DNA of 25,645 bases from JAWXBM01 sp034440115 (GCA_034440115.1 JAWXBM010000130.1:1-25645), one strand, 5' to 3'; shown: positions 17,023-23,710, counted from the first letter of the stretch. The notes: generated by a model from the sequence alone, not told the origin. Made by a program: numbers and translations.

Positions 17023-18213
17023 ATGGCGAGGTGGATTTCAGGATTTTGCTGGTTCCACAACCGGAGCCACTATGCGGACGCCCGTCCACTGAGCTCTTTG
17101 TGCCTGCCGATTCTGACTGCGATCCTTTGCTGCTTGCTCAGCGCGTGCGCCATCCAACCTCAATATTTTCATACCCCACCCAAGCTCACTGGCCATGAAA
17201 TTCCTGCCGTAGCCGAACCTGAGTTCCAGCAGATCAGCCCAGCCATGATCGAATTTCTCGATCGCCACGTGGAACAGAATCATGGCAAGGATCCGTCATC
17301 CTGGAGCCTGGTATGGGCGGCGACCGACCAGAACATACTTCGTTTCAAATATGATTCGGCTTTAACGCTGCCGCCACTGGAAACTTTTGCGCAGCGCCAG
17401 GGCAATTGCCTGTCCTTTTCCAGCATGTTCATACTGATGGCGCGCCACCTGGGGTTGAAGGCTTACTACCAGGAAGTGGAAATTCCGCAGCAATGGAACA
17501 ATGACAACGATACGCTGCTGGTCAGCATGCACATCAACGTGGTGGTTGAAGGCGCGCACGGCAGCTCCTGGGTGGTCGATGTCAGTGGCAGAGCCAATGC
17601 ACGTACGCGTCTCGAAAGACGCATTACTGATGCAATGGTTCTGGCGCAGTATTACAACAACCTGGGCGTCGAAGCACTCACCGACGGCGATCTGGGTAAA
17701 GCCTTCGCTTACATCAGTAAAGCCATAGAAACCGAACCTGAGCTGCATTATTTATGGTCCAACCTCGGCGTGGTCTACAGTCGAAATGAACAACTGGAAG
17801 AAGCCACTGAGGCCTATTTGACGGCACTCAAAATTGATTCCAGCAGCACCATGGCGGCCAATAACCTGTATTTGATCTACCAGAAGACAGGCAATCTGCT
17901 TGCTGCCGCCGAGCTGGAGAAAAGGGTAGAGAAAAATCGCCGCAAGAATCCGTATTACCTGTCGTATTTGTCGACTGTTGCTTTTGAAGAAGGCCGGCTG
18001 GACGAATCAAGGCAATTGGCAGAGCGCGCAATAGAACTGCATGCAACCGAATACCGTTTTCACTACCAACTGGCACGTACACTTCTGCTGGAAGGCAAAA
18101 GGCCCGAAGCTCAGGCCAGCCTGCAGCGCGCGCTGGAACTGGCGCCGGAAGATCTGCCCAAAGATTTATTGAGCAGCATGGCGCAATTGGAGCAATTGCC
18201 AGAGTTACCTTGA
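17023..18213 (+). CDS. Lipoprotein with transglutaminase-like domain and TPRs
   Basis: A 396-residue protein (the frame opens 12 codons earlier at 16987; I chose 17023 because GGAG lies upstream). A hydrophobic segment ends in CCLLSACAIQ, a good lipobox, so it is probably a membrane-anchored periplasmic lipoprotein. A transglutaminase-like domain follows: GNCLSFSSMFILMARHLG carries C129, SMHINVVV carries H170 and SWVVDVSG carries D186, the family's Cys-His-Asp order. From about residue 205 come TPRs (AQYYNNLGVEALTDGDLGKA, then YLWSNLGVVYSRN and later repeats) up to the C-terminus. Such domains can cleave or cross-link peptides or act as scaffold, so the role here is open. It is divergent from serC and ends 22 bp from the convergent alaA. 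Confidence 0.82.
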   Translation: MARWISGFCWFHNRSHYADARPLSSLCLPILTAILCCLLSACAIQPQYFHTPPKLTGHEIPAVAEPEFQQISPAMIEFLDRHVEQNHGKDPSSWSLVWAATDQNILRFKYDSALTLPPLETFAQRQGNCLSFSSMFILMARHLGLKAYYQEVEIPQQWNNDNDTLLVSMHINVVVEGAHGSSWVVDVSGRANARTRLERRITDAMVLAQYYNNLGVEALTDGDLGKAFAYISKAIETEPELHYLWSNLGVVYSRNEQLEEATEAYLTALKIDSSSTMAANNLYLIYQKTGNLLAAAELEKRVEKNRRKNPYYLSYLSTVAFEEGRLDESRQLAERAIELHATEYRFHYQLARTLLLEGKRPEAQASLQRALELAPEDLPKDLLSSMAQLEQLPELP

Positions 18214-18235
18214 GTACCCAGGTTACCCGTTAGCT

Positions 18236-19447
18236 TTATTGGCCCCAATGCTGCAAGTGTTCATGCAGCCGTGCAAACACGGTTTCGATCACTCGCACTT
18301 CAGGCAACAAGGTGATGCGAAAATGATCGCGGTAAGAGACATTGAAGCTGGAACCCGGTGCAATCAGCACATGGCGATTTTCCAACAGGCTGAGCGCAAA
18401 TTCCTTATCGTCAAATGCTGCGCCGTTCTGAGGTTGCACGCGGATAAAGGCATACAGCGCACCCTGAGGTGCCCTCAATGACAGGCTGGGATTTTTGGCC
18501 ACGCCGTCAATCACTGCCTGGCGCGATTTAAACAAACGTCCGCCCGGCGCGGTGAGTTCATGGATGCTCTGGTAACCACCCAGCGCTGTTTGCACCGCCC
18601 ATTGTCCGGGCACGTTGGCGCACAGGCGCAATGAAGCCAGCAATTCCACCGCATGCTGATACTCGTGGGCATGGCTGCGGTCACCACTGAAAATAATCCA
18701 GCCCACCCGGTAGCCACAGGCCCGATAGATTTTTGACAGACCATTGAAACTGACGCACAAGGTATCGTGTACCAGGCTGGCCATCGGCACATGCTGCGCA
18801 TCGTCGTACAGCACCTGATCGTAAATCTCATCGGCAAACACCACCAGGCCGTGTTTTTCTGCAATTTTCGCAATTACTTGCAGGCATTCACGACTGTAAA
18901 CGGCGCCAGTGGGGTTGTTTGGATTGATAATGACGATGGCACGGGTACGATCAGTAATCTGCTGTTCGATTTCTTGCGGATCAGGCTGAAAGCCATTTTC
19001 CGGTTTGCAGCCGTAATACACCGGCCGGCCGCGATTCAAAGAAACTGATGCACTCCACAAAGGGTAATCCGGGCTGGGAACCAGCACCTCATCCCCGCTG
19101 TTGAGCAAAGCGCGCAGAGCCAGGTCGATACACTCACTCACACCGTTACCCATCACCACATCGTCAGCGGTGAGATCCATCACGCCGCGCATCTGCTGCT
19201 GCATTACCACCGCTTCGCGCGCCGGAAAAATGCCCTTCTGGTTGCAGTAAGCTTCCGACTGATGCAGGTTTTCTATCATCGCCAGGCGCATGGTTTCCGG
19301 TGTGCGGAAACCAAACAGGCCGGGATTGCCGATGTTCAGCGAAATGATTTCGTAGCCCTGGCGCTCCAGTTGCACAGCACGCGCAGCCAGTTGGCCACGG
19401 ATTTCGTAGCGAACGCCTTGCAATACTTCGTTGGTGCGTAATTCCAT
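18236..19447 (-). CDS. alaA: Alanine/glutamate aminotransferase, AlaA-type
   Basis: A 403-residue class I PLP aminotransferase, the same length as E. coli AlaA. Hallmarks are LNIGNPGLFGF near the start, NPNNPTG (175-181), FADEIYD (D206, Y209), the PLP lysine in SFNGLSKIYRACGYRVGW (K239) and the carboxylate-binding Arg near the end (RDHFRITLLPE). The N-terminal part with YCNQKGIFPAREAVV is typical of the AlaA subgroup, which makes alanine from pyruvate and glutamate. Only 9 bp separate it from the upstream DUF885 gene, so the two are probably one transcript. The exact amino-acid preference is from family resemblance, not shown by sequence. Confidence 0.87.
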   Translation of the reverse strand: MELRTNEVLQGVRYEIRGQLAARAVQLERQGYEIISLNIGNPGLFGFRTPETMRLAMIENLHQSEAYCNQKGIFPAREAVVMQQQMRGVMDLTADDVVMGNGVSECIDLALRALLNSGDEVLVPSPDYPLWSASVSLNRGRPVYYGCKPENGFQPDPQEIEQQITDRTRAIVIINPNNPTGAVYSRECLQVIAKIAEKHGLVVFADEIYDQVLYDDAQHVPMASLVHDTLCVSFNGLSKIYRACGYRVGWIIFSGDRSHAHEYQHAVELLASLRLCANVPGQWAVQTALGGYQSIHELTAPGGRLFKSRQAVIDGVAKNPSLSLRAPQGALYAFIRVQPQNGAAFDDKEFALSLLENRHVLIAPGSSFNVSYRDHFRITLLPEVRVIETVFARLHEHLQHWGQ

Positions 19448-19456
19448 TAGTTTCGA

Positions 19457-21319
19457 TCAGTCGGAAAGCATAAATTCACGAATAGCGAAGAACGGCGGTG
19501 AGCCGGCACCCACCAGCTTTTCATTGAATTCCTTGTAGCTGAAACTCTTGCCTTTCTTGGCCTTGTACTCCACCAGGATGTCTTCAATAGCCAGTTGCCC
19601 GGCAAAATAGCTGGCCAGTTGCACCGAGCCCAGTTGCGCACGCACCGCCTTACCCTGCGCTTCACCTTCTTCCTGATAACCCTGCTCGACCATCAGTTTA
19701 ACGGCTTCTTCGATTGGCCAGTTGGTGCGGTGCAGACGTATATCGATGATGGCATTGATCACCGACCTTAGCGTCATTTTGTTATCCACCATCTGTTGCA
19801 ACTGGTGACCCTGCGGATGATCGGGATAAACGGTAAATCCCTGTTCGACCATTTGCGTCACGATGTAGGCGGCCCAACCTTCCACCATGGGGCCATTCCA
19901 GAACACCCGCGGAATGATGCGTTCGGACCGGTTGGAATATTCCAGTTGGACAAAATGCCCCGGTACGCCTTCGTGAATATAAACCGTGGCCAAGGTCGGG
20001 CGGTTGTACTCTTTCAGATAACTGGGCGAAGTAGCCAGCAATTCCAGATCCCAGAACCACACCGATTCCAGTTCTGGTTCGAACGGCGGCGCGGTCTGGA
20101 TCATGGCCACGGCATTGCCGGCCAGGTGCGGCGGTATCGGCTCGATGCGCAATTTGGAAGCGGGTGGCAGGTCCAACAGGTTCTGCTCACGCACGAAACT
20201 GATAATGGAATCGGCCATGGCATAACTGTCCGCAATCAGGGTTTCCGGGGTGGAGCGGTCTTCCGACAACTTGGCGAAAATGTCCCTGACGACTTGCTGA
20301 TCTTCCAGAGTTGCAGCTTTTTGCACCGTGCCTGCGGCGATTTCATCGGCCAGGTAAGCGTCGTGAATCTCGCGACCGGTACTGACCAATTCATTACCGG
20401 TTACCGCCAGCCAGCCTATGGCCACTGCCAGCAGTTGTTCGGCATCCAGCGGATAGTCCATCTGCAATGCGTATTTCTCATCGTAAAGCGCCTTGCCGAT
20501 GCGCCAGTCGCTGTCCGGACGCGGCACCATGATTGCTTCAAACCAGTTGGCAAAGCCTGCAATAGATTGCAATGCCACAGCACAGGACTCCGAGATTGAT
20601 GCTTTCTGTTCAGCGCTCAACTTTGCATCCGTCAGCAGGCCCGGCATGGTTTTGTCGTATAGGGTTCCTTCACGCTGCATGCCCGCCAGGCGCTGCAATG
20701 TAACTTTCTTTTCCATTTCGGTAGGCCGAACCGAATCGGGCATTAGCAAACTCTGCGCCTGGCCCAAGAAAGCTGGTGTCGCAGCACAACGGGCAGCAAA
20801 ACTTTCTAGCCTTTGCTCCAACGGCGCATAGTCGCGCAACAACAGGCTGGACATGGCTTCGCCCAGTGAAGTGACCCAGTTCAATGGGTTCTGCAAAGCC
20901 GCGAGTTTCTCTGAATTCAACTGATCAAGCTTCACCCTTTGCGTGAGTATATGCAGATCAATCTGATCGGGGCGGCTGAGTTGGTCCGCATCAATAGCCT
21001 GCAAGCGTTGCAGGAATGCTGCCCTGCCCTGTGCAGCGGTTGCCAGAGTCGGCGCAGAGATATCCGGCAGGCGCTGATCGTAATAATTGGCATCGTCGCC
21101 CCTGCCATGGATACCGAAACCGCCACTGTTGGTAGGATCTTCTTCCATCAGGAATTCGATATACAGCCGACCCAGCTGATCGATGCTGGTTTCAGCTTGC
21201 GCACGCTGCAGCCAATCATCAACGGAAAAAACGCTGGCCGTCAGCGGCATAGCCATTAGCAAGGTCATTAGCGCTGTCACGGTTAGAGCCGTCGACAGGC
21301 CGGGGATTCTCAGGAACAT
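19457..21319 (-). CDS. DUF885 family exported protein (putative metallopeptidase-like)
   Basis: A 620-residue protein with a signal peptide (about residues 1-28, LTVTALMTLLMAMPLTASVF) and a long mainly helical DUF885 domain. The diagnostic motif HEGVPGH (residues 449-455), within VYIHEGVPGHFVQLEYSNRS, resembles a metal-binding HExxxxH site, and GPMVEGWAAYIVTQMVEQG follows as in the family. DUF885 proteins are suspected metal-dependent hydrolases or peptidases of the cell envelope, but activity is not established. Placed directly before alaA (9-bp gap), it might feed amino acids from peptides, which is inference only. The start at 21319 follows GGAGTCGCACC. Confidence 0.85.
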   Translation of the reverse strand: MFLRIPGLSTALTVTALMTLLMAMPLTASVFSVDDWLQRAQAETSIDQLGRLYIEFLMEEDPTNSGGFGIHGRGDDANYYDQRLPDISAPTLATAAQGRAAFLQRLQAIDADQLSRPDQIDLHILTQRVKLDQLNSEKLAALQNPLNWVTSLGEAMSSLLLRDYAPLEQRLESFAARCAATPAFLGQAQSLLMPDSVRPTEMEKKVTLQRLAGMQREGTLYDKTMPGLLTDAKLSAEQKASISESCAVALQSIAGFANWFEAIMVPRPDSDWRIGKALYDEKYALQMDYPLDAEQLLAVAIGWLAVTGNELVSTGREIHDAYLADEIAAGTVQKAATLEDQQVVRDIFAKLSEDRSTPETLIADSYAMADSIISFVREQNLLDLPPASKLRIEPIPPHLAGNAVAMIQTAPPFEPELESVWFWDLELLATSPSYLKEYNRPTLATVYIHEGVPGHFVQLEYSNRSERIIPRVFWNGPMVEGWAAYIVTQMVEQGFTVYPDHPQGHQLQQMVDNKMTLRSVINAIIDIRLHRTNWPIEEAVKLMVEQGYQEEGEAQGKAVRAQLGSVQLASYFAGQLAIEDILVEYKAKKGKSFSYKEFNEKLVGAGSPPFFAIREFMLSD

Positions 21320-21436
21320 GGTGCGACTCCGGTAAGCATAAGGTTCGGCAGGATACCTAAGCTCAGTGCTTGAAACCAGTCCCCATAATCAGTGCGAAGC
21401 AAGAATAGAAGCGCATTTCGATGCAGCGGCGGAGAA

Positions 21437-21562
21437 TCAATGTGATGGCATGAGGTTTTGCAGCCAGGCGCGGGATGCCCTGTCGAACCGCGAAGCCAGA
21501 GTCGCCTCGAAGCGTGCTCGCATCGAAGCTTCCAGTGTGGAGTCGTTTGTGACGGTTGCCAT
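21437..21562 (-). CDS. Short ORF after a GTTAGCC box, possible cassette remnant
   Basis: A 41-codon frame starts with ATG four bases after a GTTAGCC box on the minus strand, the usual place for a gene in an integron cassette, and ends at TGA 21437. The peptide begins MATVTNDSTLEASMRARFEA and is Arg/Ala-rich. It matches no family I know. No attC-like stem lies behind it before the DUF885 gene. It may be the 5' end of a truncated cassette gene, or noise; position is the main support. Confidence 0.3.
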   Translation of the reverse strand: MATVTNDSTLEASMRARFEATLASRFDRASRAWLQNLMPSH

Positions 21563-21565
21563 GCG

Positions 21566-21603
21566 GGCTAACGTTTTGGTTCAGCTTGGCCGATGTTCAG
21601 CCA
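21566..21603 (-). repeat. Decayed attC-like end after GNAT gene
   Basis: Reading the minus strand, the GNAT stop lies in GGCTGAAC, and 22 bases later is CCAAAACGTTAGCC. GTTAGCC is a good R' box and GGCTGAAC nearly complements it (one extra G), but the stem normally lying between is missing: only about 38 bp in all. I read it as a shortened or broken attC. Confidence 0.35.
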
Positions 21604-22061
21604 GACCGCAATTCAAGTATCTCATCGCCATTTTGGTCGGTCTGACCTGTACTTCGCCAGCCAAGATGTCGATAAAAACCATATGACCGAACCGTCGGAT
21701 CTGCCGCGCACCCGAGGAACAAGGTTCCGTACCCGGCCTCGCGCAAGTTCTCGGTGACGTGGGACAGCAAGCGGCGACCCATACCTTTAGCCTCGTACTG
21801 AGGCAACAGCGCCAGAACAACAACCTCTCCGGTTGTGCGGTCGTCAAAGCAATAGCCCGCCATCTTGGTTCCATGCGATGCAACCCAACCGACCAACTTC
21901 CCAGAGTCTATGTCGCGTGCCCAGGATTGAGCCGTGATGCCAATGCTGGCCAAGCGTTCGACGGAGACGGCGTTCTCTCGAGTCAGGCCACGAAGGCGCA
22001 GACACTCGTGAGCATCTGAAGGACTTGCCTCTCGGAGTGTGTACATGCGGGGACTGCCCAT
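21597..22061 (-). CDS. GNAT-family N-acetyltransferase (cassette gene)
   Basis: A 154-residue GNAT protein, about full length for a single domain. It starts MYTLREASPSDAHECLRLRG (the Met at 22046 may be the true start; the frame opens at 22061). The acetyl-CoA site is in VVVLALLPQYEAKGMGRRLL, where the last Gly-containing turn (KGMG) is the family's pyrophosphate loop, and the C-terminal half has YGFYRHLGWRSTGQ. It should move an acetyl group from acetyl-CoA to an amine; the target is unknown. The gene begins 7-22 bases past the R' end of the attC site at 22068, the classic spacing in integron cassettes, so I infer it is itself a cassette gene without its own promoter. It ends in the decayed site behind it. 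Confidence 0.82.
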   Translation of the reverse strand: MGSPRMYTLREASPSDAHECLRLRGLTRENAVSVERLASIGITAQSWARDIDSGKLVGWVASHGTKMAGYCFDDRTTGEVVVLALLPQYEAKGMGRRLLSHVTENLREAGYGTLFLGCAADPTVRSYGFYRHLGWRSTGQTDQNGDEILELRSG

Positions 22062-22067
22062 TGCGGG

Positions 22068-22158
22068 CCCTGACGTTTAAGTTAACCAGCGCCGAGCGCC
22101 AGCGAGGGAACCCTGGGCGCGTAGCAACCCGGGCGTCTGGTTGAACGATTTGCTATAT
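22068..22158 (-). repeat. attC site downstream of hicB (91 bp)
   Basis: On the minus strand the site runs from ATATAGC (R'', 22158-22152) to GTCAGGG (R', 22074-22068). The inner arms pair: GTTCAACCAGACGCC (22146-22132) with GGCGCTGGTTAAC (22093-22081), leaving two unpaired bases (C and A), the hallmark that orients attC folding. It resembles the aadA-type layout (TCGTTCAA...ACGC / GCTGGTTAACTTAAACGTC). R boxes are off consensus: AGC/GTC replaces AAC/GTT. It starts 6 bases after the hicB stop. Its near twin is at 23190. Confidence 0.8.
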
Positions 22159-22164
22159 GCAGAT

Positions 22165-22497
22165 TTACTCATGCACCGCATGCCTGAGCACCTCTGCGAC
22201 CCACTGATTAATGCTTTTATCTTCTGCTGAGGCACGAGCAGCAATCTCACCATGCAGTCGCGGAGGAATTCTGAGGTTAAACTTGCCAGAGAATTCCCTT
22301 GTGGGGCTAATTTGTTTTTCCTCACAAACCTCCAAGAAAACCTTGAGCGAATTTTTAAACTCTTTACCTAGCGCAGAGGGAGACTTACCATAAAAATCTG
22401 CGCTGCCATTAAGACCTAGAATCTCGCCTCGAAATTGTTCAAGCTCGGGATCGAATTCAATTTTTGCCTGATAACCTTCAACTTCCATGATATTCAT
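22165..22497 (-). CDS. hicB: HicB-family antitoxin
   Basis: A 110-residue HicB protein. The N-terminal half (GYQAKIEFDPELEQFRGEIL, then GKSPSALGKEFKNSL) is the degenerate RNase-H-like HicB fold. The C-terminal half (FNLRIPPRLHGEIAARASA, then INQWVAEVLRHAV) is a ribbon-helix-helix DNA-binding domain, as in HicB proteins that repress their own operon. The start ATG overlaps the hicA stop (ATGA), with GAGGTG about 7 bases upstream, so the pair is translationally coupled. It should bind and block HicA, but the neighbouring hicA is interrupted, leaving an apparently intact antitoxin alone. It lies in an integron cassette whose attC begins 6 bases after its stop. Confidence 0.87.
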   Translation of the reverse strand: MNIMEVEGYQAKIEFDPELEQFRGEILGLNGSADFYGKSPSALGKEFKNSLKVFLEVCEEKQISPTREFSGKFNLRIPPRLHGEIAARASAEDKSINQWVAEVLRHAVHE

Positions 22498-22748
22498 GGG
22501 CTCACCTCATAAAACTCAAACCATTTTCGACTGCTGGCAATGGCCTCTTTATCGGTGTTTGGCCAAGGGTGTGGTCTATGAAAAACACCAACCTCAGCAC
22601 ATAAAACCACCGCAACCCTCGAGCCAGCTCTTTCCGATACATCTGCACCCAGTGCACGGAACAAAGATTCAATATGTGCCCAGACAATATTGCCACTGAT
22701 GGGCCGATGGCAGATCTATTCGAGCGTGCGTTTGTGCTTTCGCTTCAC
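22494..22748 (-). pseudogene. hicA: hicA toxin gene with in-frame amber stop at codon 11
   Basis: From GTG 22748 the frame reads VKRKHKRTLE, TAG (22718-22716), then ICHRPISGNIVWAHIESLFR and on to KWFEFYEVSP, ending TGA 22494: 84 codons. This matches the whole HicA layout, including the start (KH-TLE), SGNI-W-IE, GSRV and the catalytic-His motif VFHRPHP (H57). HicA is an mRNA interferase that HicB blocks. The TAG cuts it after ten residues, and no in-frame ATG follows, so no useful restart is seen. One base change (for example from TTG) would explain it. Everything after the TAG is intact and still overlaps hicB by four bases (ATGA), so the loss looks recent. A sequencing error or amber suppression are alternatives. 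Confidence 0.8.
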
Positions 22749-22765
22749 AGATTACTAATACCATA

Positions 22766-22779
22766 TAGTGGTACCACTA
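22766..22779. promoter_or_regulatory. 14-bp palindrome, candidate HicB operator
   Basis: TAGTGGTACCACTA is a perfect 14-bp palindrome 17 bases upstream of the hicA GTG and downstream of the attC R' box at 22798. It lies in the only place where a cassette-borne promoter could be. HicB proteins with a C-terminal RHH domain usually bind palindromes at their own promoter, so this is a good operator candidate. TATGGT/TATTAG on the minus strand just downstream could be a -10. Confidence 0.5.
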
Positions 22780-22791
22780 GAACGCTATCGC

Positions 22792-22870
22792 ATATAACGT
22801 CTCAGTTCAGCGGCGCAGCGAAGCTGCGTCCGAGTGAGTGCAGCGAACGACTTAAAACGCTTTGTTATGT
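22792..22870 (-). repeat. attC site downstream of DUF427 gene (79 bp)
   Basis: On the minus strand the site runs from ACATAAC (R'', 22870-22864) to GTTATAT (R', 22798-22792), keeping the AAC/GTT core. Next to these, TTTTAAGT can pair with ACTGAGA using G-T wobbles and one unpaired A. The inside holds a hairpin GACGCAGC-TTC-GCTGCGCC. It differs from the other two sites, so it comes from another attC type. It lies 15 bases after the DUF427 stop. Confidence 0.72.
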
Positions 22871-22885
22871 AGATACCCTGCCGTA

Positions 22886-23167
22886 CTAGCCAGTGACTTC
22901 AACGCCGCGCCAAAAAGCTACGTGCCCTTTAATGCTTTTTGCCGCTTCACTCGGTTCCGGGTAGTACCAACAAGCGTCTGTGTTTAGTTCACTACCGACG
23001 CTGATCGTGTAGTAACTTGCTACCCCCTTCCAGGGACAGTTAGTTTTCGTATTACTCGGCACCAAAAAGTCCATATTTACGGCGCTCAATGGAAAGTAAT
23101 GGTTACCCTCGACAACTATAGTCTCGTCGCTCTCTGCGATTTTTTTATCCTTCCAAATTGCTTTCAT
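22886..23167 (-). CDS. DUF427 protein (cassette gene)
   Basis: A 93-residue DUF427 protein, full length for the single-domain form. The wording is strongly conserved: MKAIWKDKKIAESDETIVVE, GNHYFPLSAV, the CPWKGVASYYTI core, WYYPEPSEAAKSIKGHVAFW at the C-terminus. The family is a small beta-barrel-like fold with no settled function. The gene begins 23 bases past the R' box of the site at 23190 and ends 15 bases before the next attC at 22870, so it sits as one cassette. No own promoter is evident. The start ATG at 23167 follows GGGATGAAATTTACTA with only a weak ribosome site. Confidence 0.88.
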   Translation of the reverse strand: MKAIWKDKKIAESDETIVVEGNHYFPLSAVNMDFLVPSNTKTNCPWKGVASYYTISVGSELNTDACWYYPEPSEAAKSIKGHVAFWRGVEVTG

Positions 23168-23189
23168 TAGTAAATTTCATCCCAAATAC

Positions 23190-23280
23190 ACCTAAGGTTT
23201 AAGTTAACCAGCGCCGAGCGCCAGCGAGGGAACCCTGGGCGCGTAGCGACCGGGGCGTCTGATTGAACGGCTTGCTATGT
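23190..23280 (-). repeat. attC site downstream of higA (91 bp)
   Basis: It is almost identical to the site at 22068 (about six substitutions over 83 bp of interior). R'' is ACATAGC (23280-23274). R' is CTTAGGT (23196-23190), where the first base differs from the expected G. Arms 23268-23254 and 23215-23203 pair as in the twin, with one substitution that keeps a T-G wobble and two unpaired bases. It begins 7 bases after the higA stop. Confidence 0.78.
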
Positions 23281-23287
23281 ATTTGCT

Positions 23288-23575
23288 TCAAGCCGCCGAT
23301 AGCTTCCGTACTTGCAGGGAGGCCCGATTTTGCTCGGCCAGCCAAAGATCGAATTGTGGCTGTTGATTGAGCCAACTTTGGGCCGAAGTTTCGAACGCAA
23401 TTGACAAGCGCACAGTCATTTCAGGACTGACGCCCGCTCGACCATTAATAATTGAAGAAAGTGTCTTGCGGCTTACCCCCAAACCCTCAGCAGCTTCCGT
23501 AACTGAAATACCCAAAGGCTCAAGGCAGAGCTCCTTTATTACGTCTCCAAGATGGGGTGGGTTATGCATCATCAC
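23288..23575 (-). CDS. higA: HigA-type antitoxin, orphan
   Basis: A 95-residue HTH_XRE protein of the HigA/VapI type. The start HNPPHLGDVIKELCLEPLGI is diagnostic for HigA; the helix-turn-helix is SVTEAAEGLGVSRKTLSSII (about residues 24-43), followed by VSPEMTVRLSIAFETSAQSW and a short tail. It is an antitoxin and self-repressor in higBA modules. No higB lies upstream: the about 88 bases between the start and the R'-like box at 23663 hold no RelE-like frame, so it is an antitoxin alone. Start is GTG 23575 or the ATG at 23572 or 23569, with AAGGAG 9-15 bases upstream. It is a cassette gene ending 7 bases before its attC. Confidence 0.87.
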   Translation of the reverse strand: MMMHNPPHLGDVIKELCLEPLGISVTEAAEGLGVSRKTLSSIINGRAGVSPEMTVRLSIAFETSAQSWLNQQPQFDLWLAEQNRASLQVRKLSAA

Positions 23576-23662
23576 TTTTCAATACTCCTTCTATTTCAAC
23601 CTTCTAACTCGTACGACCCATTTCGTTTACACCACCTTTTCGCGTTAAACAGCTGATAACGC

Positions 23663-23710
23663 ACATAACGCCATTCTTTTTACATTGCTTGCCTGGCTGC
23701 TTTATTAGGG
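23663..23710 (-). repeat. R'-like box and possible partial site at array start
   Basis: On the minus strand GGCGTTATGTGCG carries the R' core GTTATGT (23669-23663), the expected left end of the higA cassette. Forty bases further up is CCCTAAT (23710-23704), a weak R''. The 48 bp between lack a convincing stem, so this may be the edge of a shortened attC or the remnant of an attI site. Confidence 0.35.

Larger units (their letters stand above)
21437..23669 (-). mobile_element. Integron gene-cassette array without integrase (CALIN)
   Basis: Four minus-strand genes in a row (higA, DUF427, hicAB, GNAT) alternate with attC-like sites at the end of each of the first three, and a decayed site follows the fourth. 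Cassette limits by R' boxes are about 23663-23669, 23190-23196, 22792-22798, 22068-22074 and 21566-21572. Gene contents (toxin-antitoxin, acetyltransferase, small DUF) are typical of sedentary chromosomal integron arrays. No tyrosine integrase gene or convincing attI is present on either flank, so it fits a CALIN: a cluster of attC sites lacking integron integrase. The region is also visibly more AT-rich than the core genes. Confidence 0.75.

Noticed and set aside
19796..20599. 267-codon plus-strand frame
   Set aside because: It is the antisense shadow of the DUF885 gene, whose motif HEGVPGH, signal peptide and length are clear.
21366..21686. 106-codon plus-strand frame between DUF885 and GNAT
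   Set aside because: It crosses the GNAT 3' end and the GTTAGCC box in antisense, has no ribosome site and no recognisable motif.
22068..23280. CRISPR array reading of the repeated sequence
   Set aside because: There are only two copies 1.1 kb apart, each 91 bp with an internal stem, and genes lie between; this fits attC sites, not CRISPR repeats and spacers.
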